Shown: positions 43,750 to 52,869, numbered from the stretch's first letter. The stretch: 64,000 bases of DNA from RGIG5057 sp964371585 (GCA_964371585.1 CAYJMD010000007.1:1-64000), one strand, 5' to 3'. The notes: generated from the letters alone by a model not told the origin. A program made the numbers and translations.

Positions 43750-45294
43750 ATGGAAGTAATAATAACAGCGATTGTTACAGCTATAATTGCAGGACTACTA
43801 TTTTTCTATATCGGTATATCATATAGAAAGAAAATAGCAGAATCTAAAATAGGTAGTGCAGAATTAGAAGCAGTTAAAATAATCGAAGATTCTAAAAAAG
43901 ATGCTGAGAGAGTGAAAAGAGAAGCAATAATACAAGCAAAAGATGAAATGTTAATTCAAAAAGACGAAATAGAAAAAGAAGCTAAACTTAGAAAAAAAGA
44001 ATTAGGTGAAATTGAAAACAGAATTAACCAAAGACAAGATTTAGTAGATAAAAGAGCTACTTTAATAGAAGAAAAAGAAAATAATATAGCTAAGAAAACA
44101 AATGAACTTTTAGAAAAAGAGCAAAAACTTGAAAATGCAAGACAAGAAAAACTTGCAATGCTAAGTAAAGTTGCAAATATGTCTGAGGAAGACGCAAAAC
44201 AAAGTTTAATGACTGAGCTTCAAGATGAGATGACTCATGAAATGGCAGAGTATATTAAATTACAAAATGAAAAAGCTAAATTTGAAATTGATAAAACAGC
44301 TAAAGAAATGCTTGTTCAAACTATTCAAAGATGTGCAGCAAGTCATGCTGCTGAGGCAACTGTTACAACAGTAACACTTGCAAATGATGATTTAAAAGGA
44401 AGAATAATTGGACGTGAAGGAAGAAACATACGTACAATTGAAACATTAACAGGTGTTGATGTTATAATAGATGATACACCAGATGTTATAGTACTTTCAA
44501 GTTTTGATCCAATAAGAAGAGAAGTAGCAAGAATAGCTATAGAAAGACTTATTGCAGATGGAAGAGTACATCCAGGAAAAATAGAAGACATGATAGAAAA
44601 AGCTAAATCAGAAGTTGAAAATACAATAAAAGAAGAAGGAGAAAGAGCATTATACGAAACTGGTATAATAAATGTTCATCCTGAACTTATTAATCTTTTA
44701 GGTAAATTAAGATTTAGAACAAGTTATGGACAAAATGTACTTAACCATTCTATCGAAGTAGCAAACCTTGCTGGTAGACTTGCAAATGAACTTGGTATAA
44801 ATCCAGCTATAGCTAAAAGAGCAGGATTATTCCATGATATAGGTAAAGCTATGGATCACGAAACAGAAGGTACACATGTAAGTATCGGTATAGAGCTACT
44901 TAAAAAATATAAAGAAAAAGATGAAATTATATGGGGAATGGAAGCACATCATTCAGATTGCGAACCTAAAACAATTGAAGCTATAATAATTCAAGCAACT
45001 GATGCTATATCAGCTTCAAGACCTGGTGCAAGAAGAGAAAGTGTAGATACATACATTAAAAGATTACAAAAATTAGAAGAAATATGTAATGGATATACTG
45101 GAGTTGAAAAATCATTTGCTATTCAAGCTGGTAGAGAAGTAAGACTTATTGTTAAACCAGAAGTTGTTACTGATGATAATATGATAGTTATGGCAAGAAA
45201 AGTAGCAAAACAAATAGAAGATGAAATGACATATCCAGGGCAAATTAAAGTAAGTTTAATACGTGAAATGAGAGTAACGGAGCTTGCTAAATAA
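43750..45294 (+). CDS. rny: Ribonuclease Y
   Basis: RNase Y is the membrane-bound endonuclease that starts mRNA decay in Firmicutes. The 514-residue protein has an N-terminal membrane helix (about 3-22), a long coiled coil rich in E, K and R (about 25-190), a KH RNA-binding domain (IGREGRNIRTIETLTGVDVIIDDTPD, about 220-245), and an HD domain with LFHDIGKAMDHE (near 360) and AHHSD. AGGAGGAAAA lies before the ATG. It is followed by ymdB, the usual partner. Confidence 0.97.
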   Translation: MEVIITAIVTAIIAGLLFFYIGISYRKKIAESKIGSAELEAVKIIEDSKKDAERVKREAIIQAKDEMLIQKDEIEKEAKLRKKELGEIENRINQRQDLVDKRATLIEEKENNIAKKTNELLEKEQKLENARQEKLAMLSKVANMSEEDAKQSLMTELQDEMTHEMAEYIKLQNEKAKFEIDKTAKEMLVQTIQRCAASHAAEATVTTVTLANDDLKGRIIGREGRNIRTIETLTGVDVIIDDTPDVIVLSSFDPIRREVARIAIERLIADGRVHPGKIEDMIEKAKSEVENTIKEEGERALYETGIINVHPELINLLGKLRFRTSYGQNVLNHSIEVANLAGRLANELGINPAIAKRAGLFHDIGKAMDHETEGTHVSIGIELLKKYKEKDEIIWGMEAHHSDCEPKTIEAIIIQATDAISASRPGARRESVDTYIKRLQKLEEICNGYTGVEKSFAIQAGREVRLIVKPEVVTDDNMIVMARKVAKQIEDEMTYPGQIKVSLIREMRVTELAK

Positions 45295-45325
45295 TTAATT
45301 TGAAACAGAATTAAAAAGTAAATAA

Positions 45326-45376
45326 AGTATAGCAATTTAATATATAATAACAGTTATATGTTAGATTGCTACTTTT
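45326..45376 (+). terminator. Probable terminator between rny and ymdB
   Basis: A long imperfect stem (GTATAGCAATTTAATATA with TATGTTAGATTGCTAC) is followed by TTTT just before the ymdB RBS. Read-through may still link the two genes. Confidence 0.6.
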
Positions 45377-45395
45377 ACAAAGGATGGTAAAATAA

Positions 45396-46181
45396 TTGAA
45401 ATTTTTGGTTATAGGAGATATAGTAGGTACTCCAGGATTAAATAAAATTGAAAAAGAATTAGATAATATAGTAAAAGAAAATAATATTGATTTCATTATT
45501 GCAAATGGAGAAAATAGTGCTCATGGAAAAGGTATTAGAATTAAAGAATATGACTATTTACGTAAATTAGGTGTAGATGTAATTACTATGGGAAATCATA
45601 TTTACTACAGAAAAGAAATGGCAGCAGAGTATAGTAATCTTGAAAGATTAATACTACCTGCAAATGTTACAAATTTAAATAAAAATAATTACTGTATAGT
45701 AGAAAAAAATTCAGTTAAAATAGCAGTTATAAATATAATTGGTACAGTTAACATGTTTGATAAAACAGACTTTTTAACATCACCTTTTGATACTATAACA
45801 GAAGTTTTAAATGAAATAAGTAAATATGAGTGTAAATATATATTTGTTGATTTTCATGCAGAAACAACAGCTGAAAAAATTGCAATGGGACATTTCTTAA
45901 AAGATAAAGTTACATGTCTTTTTGGAACTCATACACATGTTCAAACTGCAGATGAAGAAATATTAGATGGTAAAATGGCATACATTACAGATGTAGGTAT
46001 GACAGGTCCTAAATCAAGTGTACTTGGTCTAAAAAAAGAAATAGCACTTAAGAGATTTGTTTCAAAAGAATATGCTAAATATGAATGTAGCTCAAACGAA
46101 GGTATGTTAAATGCAATTATAGTTACAACAGATGATACATCATATAATCCAATTGATATAAAAAGAATATCATTAAGATAA
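45396..46181 (+). CDS. ymdB: YmdB-type 2',3'-cyclic phosphodiesterase
   Basis: YmdB is a metallophosphoesterase that hydrolyses 2',3'-cNMP and affects biofilm and motility choices in Bacillus. The 261-residue protein starts at TTG (AAAGGATGG upstream). The metal sites are in order: GDIVGTPG (D8), IANGENSAHG (E and N near 39-40), MGNHIYY (N-H near 67-68), FVDFHAETTAEK and FGTHTHVQTADE, ending with DVGMTGP. It lies 101 bases behind rny and just ahead of a prepilin-like gene. Confidence 0.95.
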   Translation: MKFLVIGDIVGTPGLNKIEKELDNIVKENNIDFIIANGENSAHGKGIRIKEYDYLRKLGVDVITMGNHIYYRKEMAAEYSNLERLILPANVTNLNKNNYCIVEKNSVKIAVINIIGTVNMFDKTDFLTSPFDTITEVLNEISKYECKYIFVDFHAETTAEKIAMGHFLKDKVTCLFGTHTHVQTADEEILDGKMAYITDVGMTGPKSSVLGLKKEIALKRFVSKEYAKYECSSNEGMLNAIIVTTDDTSYNPIDIKRISLR

Positions 46182-46205
46182 GTTATATTTAAAGGGGAAG
46201 AGAGT

Positions 46206-46637
46206 ATGGGAAATAAAAGAGGAATATCACTAGTTACACTTGTAGTAACTATTATAGTAATATTAATAATTACATCTGCAACTATACTAGGACTTACAAA
46301 TTTTGGTGTTTTAAATAATGTAAATGAAACAGCTTTTAAGACTGCATATGAAGATTATGTAAAAGAACTTGAGTTATTTCATGCAAATGCTAAAATAGAA
46401 GATTATGCGTACGATAAGTCTAGTTTAAATACAACTATAGTTACAGTAGATGGAGTAGAGGTACTGCAAGTAACTCATAAAGGTGAATACTATAAAGATT
46501 TAGATGAAGTTCTTGTGGGTGTTTCATCTGATAAGTTATTTAAAGGAAAACTTGCAATAGAAAATGGAGAGTTAAAATTTATAGGAACTTCAGAGCAAGA
46601 GATTGAGTGGATAAATGAAGAAAATAAATTAGGGTAG
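46206..46637 (+). CDS. Prepilin-like protein
   Basis: This 143-residue protein has a prepilin-type N-terminus: MGNKR then GISLVTLVVTIIVILIITSATILGL, where cleavage would fall before or near G-I-S-L (position 6) and the hydrophobic helix runs about 6-30. The remainder, about 113 residues, is acidic and without cysteines or a known domain. It resembles the N-terminus of the FGE-like prepilin at 1162-2400. It lies 24 bases after ymdB with GGGGAAGAG upstream. Assembly into a pilus or pseudopilus is inferred. No pilus ATPase or prepilin peptidase is in the window. Confidence 0.75.
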   Translation: MGNKRGISLVTLVVTIIVILIITSATILGLTNFGVLNNVNETAFKTAYEDYVKELELFHANAKIEDYAYDKSSLNTTIVTVDGVEVLQVTHKGEYYKDLDEVLVGVSSDKLFKGKLAIENGELKFIGTSEQEIEWINEENKLG

Positions 46638-46692
46638 AGATACCTTAATTTTTTTTACACATGATAGTATATAGTGTATATATACAAATTGT

Positions 46693-46737
46693 AATGAAAA
46701 AACAACAACTAGAATTTTATTTTCTAATCGTTGTTAA
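46693..46737 (-). terminator. Terminator for the pseudouridine synthase gene
   Basis: On the minus strand, AACAAC-GATTAGAA pairs imperfectly with TTCTAGTTGTTGTT and is followed by a T-run. The stem overlaps the last codons of the gene. Confidence 0.65.
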
Positions 46738-47703
46738 ATTTTGCATATCATTAGGTAAATTACTTGAAATATTAATATAAGTATTTAAAATAGGATGTAT
46801 AAAAGAAAGATTACTACAATGAAGAGCATGTCTATCTATATATTTATGAATACTAAAAATAGATGAATTTTTAATATAAGAGTTGTTATTACCATTTTGA
46901 TTGTTTTTCAGACATTCTAAGTAGTAAAGTTCATCTCCAAGTAACAAATGCCCTATACTTGCAAAATGTACTCGTATTTGATGAGTTCTTCCAGTATGTA
47001 GAATAACTTTAATTACTGAGTAATTGTTTTTTACATTTCTTTCTAAAGTGTAATATTCTGTTTTAATATATTTACCTAAAAGTTCATTATTAGTTATTTC
47101 TCTTGTTATAATGCTACCATCTGTTCTTTTTAAATAACCTTCTAATATTTCATGATCTTTAGTTAAAATATTATTTACTATTGCTATATATTCTTTTTGT
47201 ATATTAATACTATCTTTTTTTCTTAAGAATAATTCTTGAATGTACTCATTTTTAGCAATTAAACATATACCAGAAGTATTAAGATCTAATCTAGTTAATA
47301 TATGCACTGTATCTATATCATAATTTTGTTTATCATAATAGTTTTGAATCCTATTGACTAGAGTATTATCTGGTTTACCCATAGATGGATGAATGGCAAG
47401 TTTAGCTTCTTTATCTACAATAAGTATATAATCATCCTCATAGAGTATATTTATTGGAATATCAATACTAGATATTCTTTTTTTATCTGTTTTAGTAGCA
47501 TTATCTAAATTAACTGTTACAACATCGTTTAACTTAACAATATAATCAGCATTAGTGGGGGAGTTATTTACAAATATACATTTGTTATTTTTAAGCTTAA
47601 GTAACAATCTAGTAGAGATATATAGCTTATTTTTTAATATAGCACTAAGACGCATATTAACGTCATTTTTAGTTATTTCATATGTAAGTATAATACAAAT
47701 CAC
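46717..47703 (-). CDS. RluA/RluD-family pseudouridine synthase
   Basis: The protein, about 328 residues, converts uridine to pseudouridine in rRNA or tRNA. It has an S4-like N-terminus (MRLSAILKNKLYISTRLLLKLKNNKCIFVN) and an RluA-type catalytic core: DYILIVDKEAKLAIHPS and VHILTRLDLNTSGICLIAKN with the catalytic aspartate in R-L-D. HTGRTHQIRVHFASIGHLLLGDELY follows. A low-complexity insert (NNQNGNNNSYIKN) is unusual. The start is uncertain. GTG at 47703 sits inside the AAAGGAGTG ribosome binding site, while an ATT at 47694 has ideal spacing. An ATG further upstream at 47772 has no RBS. Confidence 0.87.
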   Translation of the reverse strand: MICIILTYEITKNDVNMRLSAILKNKLYISTRLLLKLKNNKCIFVNNSPTNADYIVKLNDVVTVNLDNATKTDKKRISSIDIPINILYEDDYILIVDKEAKLAIHPSMGKPDNTLVNRIQNYYDKQNYDIDTVHILTRLDLNTSGICLIAKNEYIQELFLRKKDSINIQKEYIAIVNNILTKDHEILEGYLKRTDGSIITREITNNELLGKYIKTEYYTLERNVKNNYSVIKVILHTGRTHQIRVHFASIGHLLLGDELYYLECLKNNQNGNNNSYIKNSSIFSIHKYIDRHALHCSNLSFIHPILNTYINISSNLPNDMQNLTTIRK

Positions 47704-47834
47704 TCCTTTAATATATATAATTATACAATAGATGTCAAGAAGATAAGTGTATAGTGTATATATACGAAACATAATTAAAATTAACCGCTTAAAGAATTAT
47801 TTTTTAAATCTAAATAGTATATTTGCTTGTAATA

Positions 47835-47863
47835 TTGAAAAATACTACATAAAAGTATATAAT
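47835..47863 (+). promoter_or_regulatory. Promoter giving a leaderless trmN6 transcript
   Basis: TTGAAA (47835-47840), a 17-base spacer and TATAAT (47858-47863). The expected start of transcription, about 7 bases on, coincides with the ATG at 47870. Confidence 0.75.
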
Positions 47864-47869
47864 ATTACT

Positions 47870-48643
47870 ATGGAAAAAAATAAATTTATGTTAAATGAAA
47901 AAGAGCAAATAGATAAGCTTGGAATAAATGATTTAGAAATAATACAAAATGCAGATTATTTCATGTTTGGAACAGATAGTGTACTTCTTGCTAATTTTGT
48001 AGTTAGTAATAGTAGTAGAAATGATATATTAGATTTATGTAGTGGAAGTGGAGTAGTGCCAATACTTGTGTCTAGTAAAGTGAAGTACAATAGCATTTCA
48101 GCTGTAGAACTTCAAGATGAAATGTATGATTTACTTATTAAAAATGTTAATCATAATAATATTAATATTTCAACTATACAAAGTGATGTTAAAGATTTTA
48201 GTAATATAAAAAAAGAACTTGTTAAAAATGGTATAAAAGAAAATGTAAATATAATAACTGTAAATCCACCATATAAAACAAAAGGAACTGGTGTTATAAA
48301 TGAAAATAAAGTTAAGTATGCTGCAAGACATGAAGAATTTTGCACACTTGAAGATATATTTAAAACATCAAGTAAACTTTTAGAATCAAAGGGTAAATTA
48401 TATATAGTACATAAACCTGAAAGAATGGTAGATTTGCTTAGTATAGCAAGAAAATATAATTTGGAAGCAAAAAGACTTAGATATGTATATCCTAAATTAA
48501 ATATGAAACCTAGTATAGTTTTAATAGAATATTCTAAAGATGGTGGTAATGAAATAGTAGTTGAAAAACCACTTATTGAGTATGACGATAAAGGAAATTA
48601 TACAAAAGAGTTTTTAGAAGTATACGGAGGAGAATTTAAATAA
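47870..48643 (+). CDS. tRNA1(Val) A37 N6-methyltransferase-like (TrmN6/YabB)
   Basis: This class-I SAM methyltransferase of about 257 residues has DLCSGSGVVPILVSSK (SAM loop, about residues 50-65) and the N6-adenine motif NPPY (near 138-141). The C-terminal MKPSIVLIEYSKDGG is typical of the YabB/TrmN6 family. The order trmN6-rsmI, 2 bases apart, matches yabB-yabC in Bacillus. No ribosome binding site precedes the ATG at 47870. A consensus promoter ends 6 bases before it, so the mRNA is probably leaderless. An open frame runs further upstream to 47747 but has no RBS or family similarity. Confidence 0.87.
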   Translation: MEKNKFMLNEKEQIDKLGINDLEIIQNADYFMFGTDSVLLANFVVSNSSRNDILDLCSGSGVVPILVSSKVKYNSISAVELQDEMYDLLIKNVNHNNINISTIQSDVKDFSNIKKELVKNGIKENVNIITVNPPYKTKGTGVINENKVKYAARHEEFCTLEDIFKTSSKLLESKGKLYIVHKPERMVDLLSIARKYNLEAKRLRYVYPKLNMKPSIVLIEYSKDGGNEIVVEKPLIEYDDKGNYTKEFLEVYGGEFK

Positions 48644-48645
48644 CT

Positions 48646-49491
48646 ATGGATAAAGGTAAATTATATGTAATAGGAACTCCAATAGGTAATCTGGGTGATA
48701 TTACATTAAGAGCAATAAAAACACTTGAAATGGTAGATGTAGTGCTTGCAGAAGATACAAGACAAAGTTTAAAACTATTAAATCATTTAAATATTAAAAA
48801 GACATTAATAAGTTATCATAGACATAATGAAGAACATAAAATAATGCAAGTAAAAGAGTTGTTAGATAGTGGTAAAAATGTAGGACTTGTATCTGATGCA
48901 GGTATGCCTATAATATCAGATCCAGGAGAACAATTAGTTAAATATTTAATATCTAATGATTATACTATTGAAATTGTGCCAGGAGTTACTGCAGTTATAA
49001 CAGCACTTGTTAAAAGTTCATTTGATACAACAAGATTTAGTTTTGAAGGTTTTTTATCAACTAATAAGAAACAAAGAAGAAAACATTTAGAAAGTCTAAA
49101 AGAAGAAACAAGAACAACTATATTTTACGAAGCTCCTCATAAAATACTACAAACACTTAAAGATATACATAGCATTTTAGGAGAAAAGAACATTTGTTTA
49201 GCAAGAGAACTTACTAAACTTCATGAAGAATTTATATATGACAATGTAACTAATCTTATATCTAAAATAGAAGAAAATGGTATAAAAGGAGAAATTGTTC
49301 TAATTATAGAAGGTGCTGATTTAAAACAGTTAGAAAAGCAAAATGAAGATGAAATAAAACAAAGAAGTAGTAGTGAACTTGTTAAAGAGTTTATTGATGA
49401 AGGTATAGATAAGAAAGAAGCTATAAAAAAAGTAGCTAAATTAAAAGGTATAACAAAAAATGAAGTGTATCAAGAATGTTTAGATATATAA
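48646..49491 (+). CDS. rsmI: 16S rRNA (cytidine-1402 2'-O)-methyltransferase RsmI
   Basis: RsmI methylates the ribose of C1402 in the decoding centre. This 281-residue tetrapyrrole-methylase-fold protein has YVIGTPIGNLGDITLRAIKTLEMVDVVLAEDTR (residues about 5-37), SYHRHNE, GLVSDAGMPIISDPG (SAM loop), VPGVTAVITAL and YEAPHKILQTLKD. A helical C-terminal domain of about 50 residues completes it. GGAGGAG lies inside the end of trmN6. It ends at a bidirectional terminator facing engB. Confidence 0.96.
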   Translation: MDKGKLYVIGTPIGNLGDITLRAIKTLEMVDVVLAEDTRQSLKLLNHLNIKKTLISYHRHNEEHKIMQVKELLDSGKNVGLVSDAGMPIISDPGEQLVKYLISNDYTIEIVPGVTAVITALVKSSFDTTRFSFEGFLSTNKKQRRKHLESLKEETRTTIFYEAPHKILQTLKDIHSILGEKNICLARELTKLHEEFIYDNVTNLISKIEENGIKGEIVLIIEGADLKQLEKQNEDEIKQRSSSELVKEFIDEGIDKKEAIKKVAKLKGITKNEVYQECLDI

Positions 49492-49492
49492 A

Positions 49493-49525
49493 AAAAAGTA
49501 CGGTTTATAATGACCGTACTTTTTT
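49493..49525. terminator. Bidirectional terminator between rsmI and engB
   Basis: A stem of about 12 bp (AAAAAGTACGGT / ACCGTACTTTTT) with an 8-base loop has A-tracts and T-tracts on the two sides. Confidence 0.9.
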
Positions 49526-49529
49526 ACTT

Positions 49530-50105
49530 TTATTCTTCTGTATATTCTTTTATAATATCACATACTAAATCTACATTTAATCTCTTTTCAGCTGAAAAAG
49601 GAATAACTGCCTCTTTAGCAAAAAGAGTTTTAGTAATATCAAGTAAATGTTCATCTACTTTAGACTTACCAATTTTATCAGCTTTATTAGCAATAATAGT
49701 AAAAGGAATATCTGCACTAGATAAATAATCATACATATGTCTATCATCATTAGTAGGTTTATGACGTATATCAACAATAAAGAAAATATATGTAATCATA
49801 CCTGAATCTAAATAACTATCTACTAGTTTTTGAACAGACTTTTTTTCTCCCATAGACATTTTAGAATATCCATATCCTGGAAGATCTACTATGTAGAAAT
49901 CATCATGAGCATTGTAATAGTTAAGAGATCTAGTTTTACCAGGAGTATTACCAACCTTAGCAAGTTTAGAATTATTAGTCAAACTGTTGATAAATGAAGA
50001 TTTACCAACGTTTGACTTACCAACTAAAACGATTTGTTTTTTATCTGTATCAATAATCTTATCTTTAGTGAAAACAGAAGTTTCAAAATTAACATTTATA
50101 AGCAT
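49530..50105 (-). CDS. engB: Ribosome biogenesis GTPase EngB/YsxC
   Basis: This 191-residue GTPase is needed for 50S subunit assembly. Motifs are G1 GKSNVGKSS (about residues 29-37), N-T-P-G-K-T-R in switch 1, G3 DLPGYGYSKM (about 73-82), G4 NKAD (near 139-142) and G5 F-S-A-E. The length is normal. It starts 4 bases after the serS stop and is almost certainly the second gene of a serS-engB transcript. The RBS (GAAAGGAAAT) lies inside the end of serS. Confidence 0.96.
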   Translation of the reverse strand: MLINVNFETSVFTKDKIIDTDKKQIVLVGKSNVGKSSFINSLTNNSKLAKVGNTPGKTRSLNYYNAHDDFYIVDLPGYGYSKMSMGEKKSVQKLVDSYLDSGMITYIFFIVDIRHKPTNDDRHMYDYLSSADIPFTIIANKADKIGKSKVDEHLLDITKTLFAKEAVIPFSAEKRLNVDLVCDIIKEYTEE

Positions 50106-50109
50106 TTAA

Positions 50110-51384
50110 TTATTTCCTTTCAATAACAGTTTTACCACCCATATAAGGAACTAAAACTTCAGGTACCGTAATAGAACCATCTTCATTTTGATAAAGCTCT
50201 AAAATAGGTATTAAGATTCTAGGAGAAGCAATAGCAGTGTTATTTAAAGTATAACAGAATTTAGTATTACCTTCAGAATCTTTATATTTAATGTTACTTC
50301 TTCTAGCTTGGAAGTCATTAAAAGAAGAACAAGAATGTGTTTCACTATATTTATTTCTACTTGGCATCCATGCTTCGATATCATGTTTTCTTACTTGACC
50401 AGTGCCCATATCACCAGTACAAACTTTAACAACTCTGTATGGTATTTTAAGATCTGTTAAAATTTCTTCAGCGTTATTAAGTAAGAAGTCGTGTAATTCA
50501 TATTGTTTATCATAATCAGCTTCGCATAAAATAACTTGTTCAATTTTTGTAAATTGATGAACTCTATAAAGACCTCTAGTATCTTTACCATAAGTACCAG
50601 CTTCACGTCTAAAACAAGCAGAAAGTCCGCAAAATAGTTTAGGAAGCTCAGCAGTATCTTTAAAAGTTTCACCAGCATGATATGATACCATAGGAACTTC
50701 AGAAGTACCAACTAAATATAATCCATCATCATTAATAGAATATGTTTGTTCTTTACCACCAGGGAAGTAACTAGTACCATACATAGCATCTTCTTTAACC
50801 ATTAAAGGAACACTCATAGGTGTAAAACCTTTAGCTACAAGTTTATCTATAACATATCTAGATAAAGCCATTTCAAGAAGCATACCATCATTTTTAAGGA
50901 AGTAACTTCTAGAACCAGACATTTTAACTGCTCTAGGAATATCTACTAAATCAAGATCTTCAGCAAGCGACACATGGTCTTTAACTTCAAAATTAAAAGT
51001 AGGGATATCACCAACTTTTTTTATTTCAACATTTTCTTCATCAGATAGCCCAACAGGAGTATCATCATAAGGAACAGAAGGAACAATATACATTAAAGCT
51101 GTATATTCTTCTTTTAAAGGATTTAATGTATCTTCTAAAGAGCTAATTTCTTCTTTTAAATCTTTAACTTCTAAAACGACTTTTTGTTTATCTTCATTAC
51201 TTAAAGAAGGTATAGTTTTAGAAAGAGTATTTCTTTTATTTTTTAAATCATCTAATTTTTGATTTATTTCTAAAATTTCCTTATCTAAACTAAGTAATCT
51301 ATCTATATCTACATTTACTAGTTTGTTTTTTGCAGCCTCTTTAACTTTATCTGCATTGTCACGTATGTATTTTATATCTACCAT
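50110..51384 (-). CDS. serS: Seryl-tRNA synthetase
   Basis: This class-II synthetase charges tRNA-Ser. The 424-residue protein has the N-terminal long helical hairpin (about residues 25-100) that holds the tRNA variable arm. The catalytic core has TSEVPM, LSACFRREAGTYGKDTRGLYRVHQF (motif 2), and SSFNDFQARRSNIKYKD with NNTAIASPRILIPILE (motif 3, ending in the R that binds ATP). The TGQVRKHDIEAW strand is also typical. AAGGAG lies before the ATG. The leader is only about 35 bases, too short for a T-box, which many Firmicute serS genes carry. Confidence 0.97.
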   Translation of the reverse strand: MVDIKYIRDNADKVKEAAKNKLVNVDIDRLLSLDKEILEINQKLDDLKNKRNTLSKTIPSLSNEDKQKVVLEVKDLKEEISSLEDTLNPLKEEYTALMYIVPSVPYDDTPVGLSDEENVEIKKVGDIPTFNFEVKDHVSLAEDLDLVDIPRAVKMSGSRSYFLKNDGMLLEMALSRYVIDKLVAKGFTPMSVPLMVKEDAMYGTSYFPGGKEQTYSINDDGLYLVGTSEVPMVSYHAGETFKDTAELPKLFCGLSACFRREAGTYGKDTRGLYRVHQFTKIEQVILCEADYDKQYELHDFLLNNAEEILTDLKIPYRVVKVCTGDMGTGQVRKHDIEAWMPSRNKYSETHSCSSFNDFQARRSNIKYKDSEGNTKFCYTLNNTAIASPRILIPILELYQNEDGSITVPEVLVPYMGGKTVIERK

Positions 51385-51425
51385 ATAGTTTTCATCTCCT
51401 TAATATATTGTATTTTACTATATAT

Positions 51426-51454
51426 ATTATATATTACAAAAGGAATATTTTCAA
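51426..51454 (-). promoter_or_regulatory. Sigma-A promoter for serS-engB
   Basis: On the minus strand, TTGAAA (51454-51449), a 17-base spacer and TATAAT (51431-51426). Confidence 0.8.
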
Positions 51455-51633
51455 GTATAATGTGTATAAAAGTGAAGTTAAATGAAATTATTATGCAAGT
51501 AAAGTGATTAGTAGAGTAAATAAAAGTTTACATAAGCATAAATAAATAATTATCAAAGAAGCCTTGTAAGTTAAGATATATAGTGAAATATAACAGAAAA
51601 ACATAGTTATTCAATAAAAATTAAACAAAACTC

Positions 51634-51662
51634 TTGCAATTTATTCATATGTGTGTTAAAAT
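51634..51662 (+). promoter_or_regulatory. Sigma-A promoter for rpmE, extended -10
   Basis: TTGCAA (51634-51639), a 17-base spacer and TAAAAT (51657-51662), with TG just upstream of the -10. Confidence 0.8.
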
Positions 51663-51707
51663 ATTTTAGGTAAATAATTAAATATAAGACGCAGGAAGGT
51701 GAAATAA

Positions 51708-51905
51708 ATGAAAAAAGATATACATCCAAACTATGTTACTTCTGAAATAAAATGTGCATGTGGTAACGTTATCGAAGTTGGTTCGACAGTAGCAGCAATG
51801 AAAATTGATAGCTGTAACAAATGTCATCCATTCTATACTAATAAAAAACAAACAGTTTCTAGCCAAGGTAGAGCTGCAAAATTCATGGAAAAATACAAAG
51901 TATAA
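51708..51905 (+). CDS. rpmE: 50S ribosomal protein L31
   Basis: This 65-residue L31 is of the zinc-binding (C+) type. It has the cysteine pair CAC near residues 16-18 and SCNKCHPFYTNKKQ (C36, C39), together with the start MKKDIHPNY. It forms part of the bridge between ribosomal subunits. Zinc-free paralogues replace this form under zinc limitation in many Firmicutes; none is present in this window. GCAGGAAGGTG lies before the ATG. Confidence 0.97.
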   Translation: MKKDIHPNYVTSEIKCACGNVIEVGSTVAAMKIDSCNKCHPFYTNKKQTVSSQGRAAKFMEKYKV

Positions 51906-51912
51906 GAAAACA

Positions 51913-51944
51913 AAGAGGAGTGCTAGCTATAGTACTTCTTTTTA
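51913..51944 (+). terminator. Terminator after rpmE
   Basis: A 13-bp stem with several G-T pairs (AAGAGGAGTGCTA with the arm from 51930) and a GCTA loop is followed by TTTT. Confidence 0.7.
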
Positions 51945-51978
51945 TTATATAAGAAAAGGTATAAGGTAATAATTAATA

Positions 51979-52869
51979 ATGAATATAAAAGAATATATAA
52001 GTACATATATGGATAAGGTAAATGATTTAATTACAGATATTAATATTAATGATATATATACTATAATAGGACATGTACTTAAATTAGATAAAACAACTTT
52101 ATTTATAAAATTAACTGATTATATCCTTACAGTTAATGAAATAAGCAACATAACAGATAAACTAGATGATTACTATATAAATAATATACCTATTCAATAT
52201 ATAGTGGGTAAATGTAACTTCTTTAATGAAGAGTACATAGTAAATAGTAATGTTCTGATTCCAAGAGCAGATACTGAAATACTAGTAGAAAAAGCTATAG
52301 AATATATAAAGTTATATGATTTAACAACATGTATCGATATGTGCACTGGATCTGGAGCTGTAGGAATATCTATAGCTAAAAATAGTAATATAGAAAATGT
52401 TATACTTTGTGATATATCATCTAAAGCTTTAGATGTAACAAAACAAAATATAGTATTAAATAATATAGAAAACAAATGTAACTGTATACAAACAGATTTA
52501 TTTAGTAATCTAGATACTAAAGTAGATATTATAGTGTCTAACCCTCCATACATTAAGTCTTCTGTTATACCTACTCTTAGTAAGCACGTTCAAAATGAAC
52601 CTATGCTTGCTTTGGATGGTGGGATATCAGGATTAGATATATATAATAAAATAATTAAAGAGGCATATAAATATTTAAATAATATAGGATATTTATTACT
52701 TGAAATAGGATATGACCAAAAAGATGAATTAAAGAATGTTGTAGATACTGTAAATACGATATATGCAACTAATAATATTAAAGTACATATAGAGTATGTA
52801 GATTGCTTAAAAGACTTTGGAGGAAACGATAGAGTTGTTGTTTGTAAATATATTATAATAAGTGATTAA
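51979..52869 (+). CDS. prmC: Peptide chain release factor N5-glutamine methyltransferase PrmC
   Basis: PrmC methylates the GGQ glutamine of release factors. The 296-residue protein has the helical N-terminal domain with IPIQYIVGKCNFFNEEYIVNSNVLIPRADTEILVE. The SAM loop is DMCTGSGAVGISIAK (about 114-128), the catalytic motif VSNPPYI (near 190-196) and the late G-N-D-R-V-V-V. In many Firmicutes prmC sits beside prfA; here it follows rpmE, leaving prfA elsewhere. The RBS (AAGGTA, 13 bases upstream of the ATG) is weak. Confidence 0.95.
   Translation: MNIKEYISTYMDKVNDLITDININDIYTIIGHVLKLDKTTLFIKLTDYILTVNEISNITDKLDDYYINNIPIQYIVGKCNFFNEEYIVNSNVLIPRADTEILVEKAIEYIKLYDLTTCIDMCTGSGAVGISIAKNSNIENVILCDISSKALDVTKQNIVLNNIENKCNCIQTDLFSNLDTKVDIIVSNPPYIKSSVIPTLSKHVQNEPMLALDGGISGLDIYNKIIKEAYKYLNNIGYLLLEIGYDQKDELKNVVDTVNTIYATNNIKVHIEYVDCLKDFGGNDRVVVCKYIIISD

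Larger units (their letters stand above)
51385..51707. other. Divergent intergenic region serS/rpmE
   Basis: This 323-base region holds the serS promoter on the minus strand (51426-51454) and the rpmE promoter on the plus strand (51634-51662). About 180 bases of plain AT-rich sequence lie between them, with no gene, T-box or other structured RNA I can recognise. Confidence 0.7.

Noticed and set aside
51385..51420. Possible T-box leader for serS
   Set aside because: The predicted leader is only about 35 bases and contains no T-box core sequence or specifier stem.
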